Of a stretch of 37,022 nt of DNA, positions 31,227 through 37,022 are shown in pieces. Positions within the stretch are counted from its first letter, which is position 1. Every line of letters starts with the position of its first letter. The notes under the pieces were generated by a model. The model was not told where the DNA came from. It made no database searches and saw only the letters and a list, made by a program, of their open reading frames with translations. The position numbers and the translations under genes were made by a program. The stretch is from Akkermansiaceae bacterium (GTDB lineage Bacteria; Verrucomicrobiota; Verrucomicrobiia; Verrucomicrobiales; Akkermansiaceae), in NCBI GenBank assembly GCA_903934285.1, contig CAIZNN010000228.1:1-37022 (forward strand), written 5' to 3'.

Positions 31227-34200
31227 ATGCGACTCCATCTCCCCACTTCGGCCCTGCTCTGGACGCTGCTGCTCGCCAGCCCGCTGGCCGGCCAGGACTC
31301 GCTGGCCGAACTGCTCGACGACCCTGCCACCCAGCTCGCCCGCCCGGCCGACCGCGCGCGGGTGGTCAAGCGCATGGCTGAGATCGAGACCGCCCGCCAG
31401 CAGCAGGCCCGCGACCGCGCCACCCAACGCGGGCTGCCCTTGCGCACGATGCTGGGCAACGGCCGAATCCACGAACTCGTCGCTTTCGACGGCGAGCGGC
31501 CGCGTTATTTCACCACCTACAACGTCAATGCCGCCATCTCCACCGGCGCCAATCTGCTCCGCGCCGCGCCCTACGCGCTCACCGGCGCCGGCGTCACCAT
31601 CGGCCTCTGGGACGGCGGCGCGGCCCGCGCCACCCATCAGGAACTCACTGGCCGCGTCACCGTCATGGATGGGGCCAGCATCATCGACCACGCGTCCCAC
31701 GTCGGCGCCACCCTCATCGCCTCCGGCGTCGTCGCCGCCGCCCACGGCATGGCCGCCGGAGCCACCGTCAATTCCTACGACTGGACCAACGACACCTCCG
31801 AAATGACCGCGCGCGCGGCCACCGCCGCCAACCAGGCGACCAAGATCTATCTGTCGAATCACAGCTACGGCATCATCAGCGGTTGGGACTATGTGAACGG
31901 CGGCAGCCCCTACCGCACCTGGGAATGGTATGGCTCGGGTACTACGGCCAGCTCCATCGAAAACGAATTCGGCCTTTACAACACCTCTGCTCGCGATAGC
32001 GACTCGCTGGCGTTCAACGCACCCTATTATCTGATGTTCCGCGCCGCTGGCAACGACCGCGCCGACAACCCCAGCACCGGCAGCACCGTAGCCCTCTCAC
32101 CCGGTGGCGCCTCGGTGGTCAGTTATGATCCGGCCGCCCATCCCGGCGGCGATGGCACCTATCGCGGCGGCTTCGACGCCATCGGCTTTGAAGCCGTCGC
32201 CAAAAATGGCATGACCGTCGGTTCGGTGGCCGATGCCGTCAGCGGCAGCCTGCGCAATGTCTCAAATGCCGCCAACAGTTACTTTTCCTGTTGGGGTCCC
32301 ACCGATGACGGCCGCATCAAACCCGACCTGGTCGCCAACGGTGAGAATCTCTACTCGTCGCTGGGCACCAGCGATAGCGCCTACGCCAGCTACAGCGGCA
32401 CGAGCATGGCAACTCCCAACGCGGTGGGCTCGGCGAGCCTGCTCATCCAACAATACAGCAACTTGTTTCCCAGCCAGGCCATGCGTGCCAGCACCCTCAA
32501 GGGCTTGCTCATTCACACCGCCACCGACCTCGGCAATCCCGGCCCGGACTACAAGGCCGGCTGGGGTTTGCTCGACGTGCAGGCCGCCGCAGATCTCCTC
32601 AGGGATCACCAGGCGGTTCCGGCAAAACAACGGCTCACCGAAAACCAACTCACCTCCACCACCCTCACCCGCAGCCTGACCTTCGTGTGGGATGGGCTCT
32701 CACCCATCGCCGCCTCCCTCTGCTGGACCGATCCGGCCGCCTCCGCCCTCACCGCGGCGGACTCCCGCAGCTCCCGCCTCGTCAATAACCTCAACCTCAA
32801 AATCATCGCCCCTAACGGATCGGAGTTTCTCCCCTATGTGATGCCGTTCGTCGGCACCTGGACCCAGCCGGCGATGGACGCGGCGGCCACCACCGGAGTC
32901 AACAACACCGACAACGTCGAACAAGTCCGCATCGCCGCACCACCCGTGGCCGGCACCTATCAAGTCGTCGTCAGCGTGTCCGGCACGCTCACCAACAACA
33001 GCCAGTATTACTCGCTGCTGCTCTCCGGCACCTCCGCCGAGGCGCCACCGCCACCCGCGCCGCCCGCCAATCTGGCTGCCACGCCGGGCAATAACCAGGT
33101 CACTCTATCATGGAGCGCCGCCAGTGGCGCCACCGGCTACACGGTCAAACGCGCCCTGGCCAGCGGTGGCCCCTATGCCACGCTCGGCAGCACCGCCACC
33201 ACCAGTTATATCGACGCCAGCGTGACCAATGGCACGACTTATTATTATGTGGTGTCCGCTAGCAACGGGAGTGGCGAGGGTGCCGACTCCGGGCAACTCA
33301 GCGCCATCCCCCTTGCCCAGCCATCCACCACCACCCTGGCGTCGACTCCCGCCACCGCGGGGGCGTATGGCAGCGCAGTGGCCTTTGCCGCAACGGTAAG
33401 CGCCAGCGCCAGCGGGACGGTGACCTTTAAGGAAGCAAGCACCGTGTTAGGCACGGCGGCGTTGAGTGCGGGCACGGCCACCTACACCACCAGCGCCCTG
33501 GCCGTGGGCCAGCATGCGGTCACCGCCTATTACGCCGGCGACGCCACCTTTGGGGCCAGCAACTCCGGCCCGCTTGGCTACACGGTGAACCCGAAATCGG
33601 TCACCATCAGCGGGGTGACCGCGGCTAACAAGGTCTACGACGCCACCACCGGCGCCATTCTAACAGGAGGATCGGTCGCCGGCCTGGTCAGCGGCGACTC
33701 CGTCACCGTGGCCGCCGGCAGCGGCGCCTTTGCCAGCCCCAACGCGGGATCCCAGCCGGTGATCGCCAGCGGTTATGCACTCGCCGGTGCCAGTGCAGGC
33801 AACTATGTGTTGTCGGCACAACCCGCCGTGGCCAGTGCCCTCATCGCGCCGCGCCCGCTCCAACTGACAGGCACCCGGGTCTATGACGGCACAACGGTGG
33901 CGAGCGCGGCGGGCTTGGCGGTTGCCAACAACCTCGACGGGGCCGATCTAACATTGACCGGCAGCGCCAATCTGGCTGGCAGGAATGTCGGCTTGCAGGC
34001 GGTTTCGTCCGGTGCCGGGGTGGCCCGGGTGCAAAGCGCCACCGGCAACACCGGCACAAGTGCCGCCACCACCTTCAACGTGACGCTGGGCAGCACCCCG
34101 GTTGCCGGCAATACCCTGGTCGCGGTCATCTCCACTCGTGGCACCAGCGCCAACAGGGTGTCCAGCATCGCGCAAACCGGGGCGACTTGGACGCGCGCAT

Positions 34201-37022
34201 CCCAGGCCGCCAACACCAACGGCACCACCACCGAAATCTGGTTTGCCCCTAACGTGTCAGCCGCGGCCAAAATTGTCACCGTCAACCAGGCCTCGCTGCG
34301 CTCGGCCGCGGTGGTCATCGAGTATGCCGGCATCCTCGATGCCAACCCGGTGGACCAGACGTCGAGTGCGACCGGCAACAGCACCGCCCCAGTCACCGGC
34401 ACGACGCCTTCCACCACCCAAGCCAATGAGGTGTGGCTCGGCGGCATCGGCTTCATCAGCAGCACGCCGAGCTTGGGGACTTTTCTCAACAGTTTCAGCT
34501 TGGTGGACAGTGCGCGCTCAACCCGCATCCCGGCCAGCAGCAACGCCGAGGTTTATGCCCTCGAACGCCTCGTCAACCCGAGCGAGGCAGCCTCCTCCGG
34601 CGGCACCCTCAGCACTTCGGCGCAGTGGTCCGGCTCCATCGCCACCTTCAAGACGGAGCCGCCATCCACCCTGGCTCCCGCTGGCCCGGCCGCCGCCAAC
34701 TACACCACAACGGGAGCCAGCGGCTCGGTGTTGGTCACTGCCCGGCCGCTCACGGTGGCTGCGGTGAACACGACCAAGACCTACGATGGCACCACCATCG
34801 CGGCGGGCACGCCCACTCTCATTCCGCCGCTCGCCGCGGGGGATAGCACGAGCGTTCTGTCCCAGGCGTTCCAGAGCAGCGGCGCCGGCACCGCCAACAA
34901 GGTGATCGTGCCGAGCATCGTGATCGACGACGCCAATGGCGGGGCAAATTATGCGGTGACGCTGAGCAACTGGTTAACCGGCACGATCCTCCCGGCAGTG
35001 GCGAATCTATCACTCGGCAACCTGACGCCAATCTACAACGGCTCCCCGCAACCGGTCACCGTCACCACCATCCCGACCGGCCTTGCGGTTGCGCTCGCCT
35101 ACGATGACTCCGCCACGGCGCCAAGCGCGGCAGGCAGTTATGCGGTCAGCGCCACGGTGACCGATCCGAACCACACCGGCAGCGCGGCAGGCACACTGGT
35201 GATCGGCAAGGCCCCGGCCACCATCGACCTAACAGACCTTGCCCAGACCTACGATGGCTTGCCGAAACCCATTACCGCCACCACCACCCCGGCCGGCCTC
35301 GCCGTGGTGCTCACCTACAATGGTTCCGCCACGGCGCCGAGTGCCGCCGGCAGTTATGCGATCAGCGCCACGGTGACCGATCCGAACCACACCGGCAGCG
35401 CGGCAGCCACGCTGGCGATCGGCAAGGCCCCGACCACCATCAGCCTAACAGACCTTGCCCAGACCTACGATGGCTTGCCGAAACCCGTCAGCGCCACCAC
35501 CACCCCGGCCGGCCTCGCCGTGGCGCTCACCTACAATGGTTCCGCCACGGTGCCGAGTGCCGCCGGCAGTTATGCGGTCAGCGCCACGGTGAACGATCCG
35601 AACCACGCCGGCAGCGCGGCAGGCACGCTGGTGATCGGCAAGGCCCCGGCCACCATCAGCCTAACAGACCTCGCCCAGACCTACGATGGCTTGCCGAAAC
35701 CCATTACCGCCACCACCACCCCGGCCGGCCTCGCCGTGGCGCTCACCTACAATGGTTCCGTCACGGCGCCGAGTGCCGCCGGCAGTTATGCGATCAGCGC
35801 CACGGTGACCGATCCGAACCACGCCGGCAGCGCGGCAGGCACGCTGGTGATCGACAAGGCCCCGGCCACCATCGGCCTAACCGGTCTCACCCAGACCTAC
35901 GATGGCTTGCCCAAACCCGTCGGCGCCACCACCACCCCGGCAGCTCTGGGCGTCGCCATCACCTACGATGGCTCCGCCACTCCGCCGACTCATGCCGGCA
36001 GCTATGCCATCGCCGCGTCGATCAACGCTGCTAATTACGCGGGCAGCGCCACCGGGTCGCTGGTGATCGACAAGGCCAGCGCCGCTATCATCCTAACCGG
36101 CATCGCCCGGACCTATGACGGCACACCGAAGCCCGTCACCGTCACCACCACTCCGGCAGGCCTGGGCGTCGCTATCACCTATGATGGTTCTGCCACGCCG
36201 CCGACTCATGCTGGCAGCTATGCCATTGCCATTGCCATCAACGATGCGGATGGCGTGGGCGAGGCCACCGGCACACTGGTGATCGACAAGGCCAGCGCCA
36301 CCATCGATCTAGCCGGTCTCACCCAGACCTATGACGGCACGCCGAAACCGGTCACCGCCACCACCACCCCGGCAGGCCTGGGCGTCGCCATCAGCTATGA
36401 GGGTTCCGCCACCCCGCCGACCCATGCCGGCAGCTATGCCATTGCCATTTCCATCAATGATGCCGATGGCGTTGGCGAGACCACCGGCACACTGGTGATC
36501 CAAAAAGCCAGCGCCACTGTCATCCTAACCGGACTTGCCCGGACCTATGACGGCACGCCGCAACCCGTCACCGCCACCACCACCCCGGCAGGCCTGGGCG
36601 TCGCCATCACCTATGAGGGTTCCGCCACCCCGCCGACCCATGCCGGCAGCTATGCCATTGCCGCATCGATCAACGATGCGGATGGCGTTGGCGAGGCCAC
36701 CGGCACACTGGTGATCGACAAGGCCGGCGCCACTGTCGTTCTAACCGGCCTCACCCGGACCTATGACGGCACGCCGCAACCGGTCACTGCCACCACCACC
36801 CCGGCAGACCTGGGCGTCGCCATCACCTACGACGGCTCCGCCACCCCGCCGAGTCATGCCGGCAGCTATGCGCTCGCCGCCTCTACCAACGATGCCGATT
36901 ACGCAGGCAGCGCCACCGGCACGCTGGTGATCGATAAGGCCAGCGCCACCATCGATCTAACCGGTCTCACCCAGGCCTATGACGGCACGCCCAAACCCGT
37001 CACCGCCACCACCACCCCGGCC
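31227..37022 (+). CDS. Giant secreted subtilase (S8) with FN3, Ig-like, YDG and MBG repeats; 3' end outside window
   Basis: The frame is open for 1932 codons and runs off the right edge. A signal peptide (MRLHLPTSALLWTLLLASPLAG) is followed by a short propeptide-like region. The peptidase domain has Asp129 in LWDGG, His158 in ASHVGAT, Asn276 in RAAGNDR and Ser393 in SGTSMATP, a complete S8 set although the Asp and His contexts differ from the usual DTG and HGTHVAGT. Next come a beta domain (about 430-605), FN3 (612-700), an Ig-like Big_3-type domain (705-790), a first YDG domain (790-870), a second YDG domain split by a 220-residue insert (929-1148), a third YDG unit and tandem 72-residue MBG repeats from about 1260. 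It is probably a surface or secreted protease with a long stalk. ATG 31227 was chosen for the signal peptide; CACC precedes it. Confidence 0.88.
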   Translation, partial: MRLHLPTSALLWTLLLASPLAGQDSLAELLDDPATQLARPADRARVVKRMAEIETARQQQARDRATQRGLPLRTMLGNGRIHELVAFDGERPRYFTTYNVNAAISTGANLLRAAPYALTGAGVTIGLWDGGAARATHQELTGRVTVMDGASIIDHASHVGATLIASGVVAAAHGMAAGATVNSYDWTNDTSEMTARAATAANQATKIYLSNHSYGIISGWDYVNGGSPYRTWEWYGSGTTASSIENEFGLYNTSARDSDSLAFNAPYYLMFRAAGNDRADNPSTGSTVALSPGGASVVSYDPAAHPGGDGTYRGGFDAIGFEAVAKNGMTVGSVADAVSGSLRNVSNAANSYFSCWGPTDDGRIKPDLVANGENLYSSLGTSDSAYASYSGTSMATPNAVGSASLLIQQYSNLFPSQAMRASTLKGLLIHTATDLGNPGPDYKAGWGLLDVQAAADLLRDHQAVPAKQRLTENQLTSTTLTRSLTFVWDGLSPIAASLCWTDPAASALTAADSRSSRLVNNLNLKIIAPNGSEFLPYVMPFVGTWTQPAMDAAATTGVNNTDNVEQVRIAAPPVAGTYQVVVSVSGTLTNNSQYYSLLLSGTSAEAPPPPAPPANLAATPGNNQVTLSWSAASGATGYTVKRALASGGPYATLGSTATTSYIDASVTNGTTYYYVVSASNGSGEGADSGQLSAIPLAQPSTTTLASTPATAGAYGSAVAFAATVSASASGTVTFKEASTVLGTAALSAGTATYTTSALAVGQHAVTAYYAGDATFGASNSGPLGYTVNPKSVTISGVTAANKVYDATTGAILTGGSVAGLVSGDSVTVAAGSGAFASPNAGSQPVIASGYALAGASAGNYVLSAQPAVASALIAPRPLQLTGTRVYDGTTVASAAGLAVANNLDGADLTLTGSANLAGRNVGLQAVSSGAGVARVQSATGNTGTSAATTFNVTLGSTPVAGNTLVAVISTRGTSANRVSSIAQTGATWTRASQAANTNGTTTEIWFAPNVSAAAKIVTVNQASLRSAAVVIEYAGILDANPVDQTSSATGNSTAPVTGTTPSTTQANEVWLGGIGFISSTPSLGTFLNSFSLVDSARSTRIPASSNAEVYALERLVNPSEAASSGGTLSTSAQWSGSIATFKTEPPSTLAPAGPAAANYTTTGASGSVLVTARPLTVAAVNTTKTYDGTTIAAGTPTLIPPLAAGDSTSVLSQAFQSSGAGTANKVIVPSIVIDDANGGANYAVTLSNWLTGTILPAVANLSLGNLTPIYNGSPQPVTVTTIPTGLAVALAYDDSATAPSAAGSYAVSATVTDPNHTGSAAGTLVIGKAPATIDLTDLAQTYDGLPKPITATTTPAGLAVVLTYNGSATAPSAAGSYAISATVTDPNHTGSAAATLAIGKAPTTISLTDLAQTYDGLPKPVSATTTPAGLAVALTYNGSATVPSAAGSYAVSATVNDPNHAGSAAGTLVIGKAPATISLTDLAQTYDGLPKPITATTTPAGLAVALTYNGSVTAPSAAGSYAISATVTDPNHAGSAAGTLVIDKAPATIGLTGLTQTYDGLPKPVGATTTPAALGVAITYDGSATPPTHAGSYAIAASINAANYAGSATGSLVIDKASAAIILTGIARTYDGTPKPVTVTTTPAGLGVAITYDGSATPPTHAGSYAIAIAINDADGVGEATGTLVIDKASATIDLAGLTQTYDGTPKPVTATTTPAGLGVAISYEGSATPPTHAGSYAIAISINDADGVGETTGTLVIQKASATVILTGLARTYDGTPQPVTATTTPAGLGVAITYEGSATPPTHAGSYAIAASINDADGVGEATGTLVIDKAGATVVLTGLTRTYDGTPQPVTATTTPADLGVAITYDGSATPPSHAGSYALAASTNDADYAGSATGTLVIDKASATIDLTGLTQAYDGTPKPVTATTTPA
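34011..34670 (+). other. Domain inserted within a YDG domain of the subtilase
   Basis: The YDG domain runs to AGRNVGLQAVSS and resumes with LAPAGPAAANYTTTGASGSV. Between these lie 220 residues starting GAGVARVQSATG and ending SGSIATFKTEPP, with strands such as GNTLVAVISTRGTSANRV and TEIWFAPNVSAAAKIVTV. This looks like a complete beta-sandwich module of its own. The reading frame is kept on both sides. Confidence 0.6.
35013..37022 (+). repeat. Tandem 216-base (72-residue) MBG repeat array, more than nine units
   Basis: Repeats recur at exactly 216 bases: the codons for the L-T/A-x-L boundary lie at about 35229, 35445, 35661, 35877, 36093, 36309, 36525, 36741 and 36957, and a more divergent first unit begins near 35013. 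The consensus is LTGLxQTYDGxPKPVTATTT, PAGLxVAxTYxGSATxP, AGSYAxxA and GTLVIxKA. Units 1-4 (PNHTGSAAGTL type) and later units (DADGVGEATGTL type) form two subgroups. The array continues past the window. Confidence 0.95.

Noticed and set aside
35013..37022. CRISPR-like regular repeats
   Set aside because: The 216-base period is entirely coding, a multiple of three, with no spacer/repeat division and no cas genes; these are protein repeats.
1..37022. tRNA, rRNA, prophage or complete insertion sequence
   Set aside because: I looked for tRNA-like cloverleaf motifs, rRNA segments, transposase DDE motifs and integrase signatures in the gaps and frames and saw none.

Overview
The window looks like a piece of chromosome from a high-GC (roughly 60-65% by eye) free-living Gram-negative bacterium. 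A member of the Verrucomicrobiota or a close PVC relative is the most likely source. This is inference from the combination of very long secreted proteins (YDG/MBG repeats, divergent InlB repeats, TSP3-type calcium repeats), a Na+-pumping decarboxylase with its own biotin ligase, MenC/MenE, a tripartite RND pump with lipoprotein partners, and intergenic palindromes. No rRNA, tRNA, CRISPR array, integrase or complete insertion sequence is visible.

Layout. (1) 1-1640: the tail of a TSP3-repeat protein, then a lower-GC secreted/anchored protein whose C-terminal membrane helix is split off by a frameshift at a run of eight T, then gene-poor DNA. (2) 1809-6863, plus strand: oadB-oadG-oadA-birA-rpe. 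These encode a biotin-dependent, sodium-translocating oxaloacetate-decarboxylase-type pump and the ligase likely to biotinylate it, followed by ribulose-phosphate epimerase. (3) 6915-7853: a proline-rich anchored protein. (4) 12344 down to 7877, minus strand: HAD phosphatase, menC, menE (the last two overlapping) and a MATE transporter. (5) 12517-14982, plus: a secreted Lon-type (S16) protease domain with no ATPase, then a double-ACT protein. (6) 17812-15278, minus: a secreted protein with four InlB-like repeats; a nine-copy GGGCAC array lies just past its 3' end. (7) 18205-20651, plus: a very tight ppk2 / K+ channel / cation-proton exchanger operon. (8) 20737-26731: RND adaptor, permease and outer-membrane factor, the last separated by an inverted-repeat element. 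(9) 26732-27468: a gene-poor stretch dominated by perfect hairpins. (10) 29778-27469, minus: a large 2OG-Fe(II) oxygenase fusion; 29976-30986, plus: a periplasmic coiled-coil protein. (11) 31227 to the right edge: the first 1932 codons of a giant subtilase with FN3, Ig-like, YDG and tandem 72-residue MBG repeats.

How the parts relate. The pump and BirA form one clear functional unit. Polyphosphate kinase, K+ channel and Ca2+/H+-type exchanger probably form another, linking a polyanion store with its counter-cations. The three RND genes make a complete export system. The most unusual items are the stand-alone secreted Lon domain with an intact Ser/Lys dyad, the multi-hairpin intergenic element at 27130-27335, the excess of the hexamer TGTTAG/CTAACA on both strands, the whole domain inserted into a YDG domain of the subtilase, and start codons preceded by C-rich tracts rather than Shine-Dalgarno sites.
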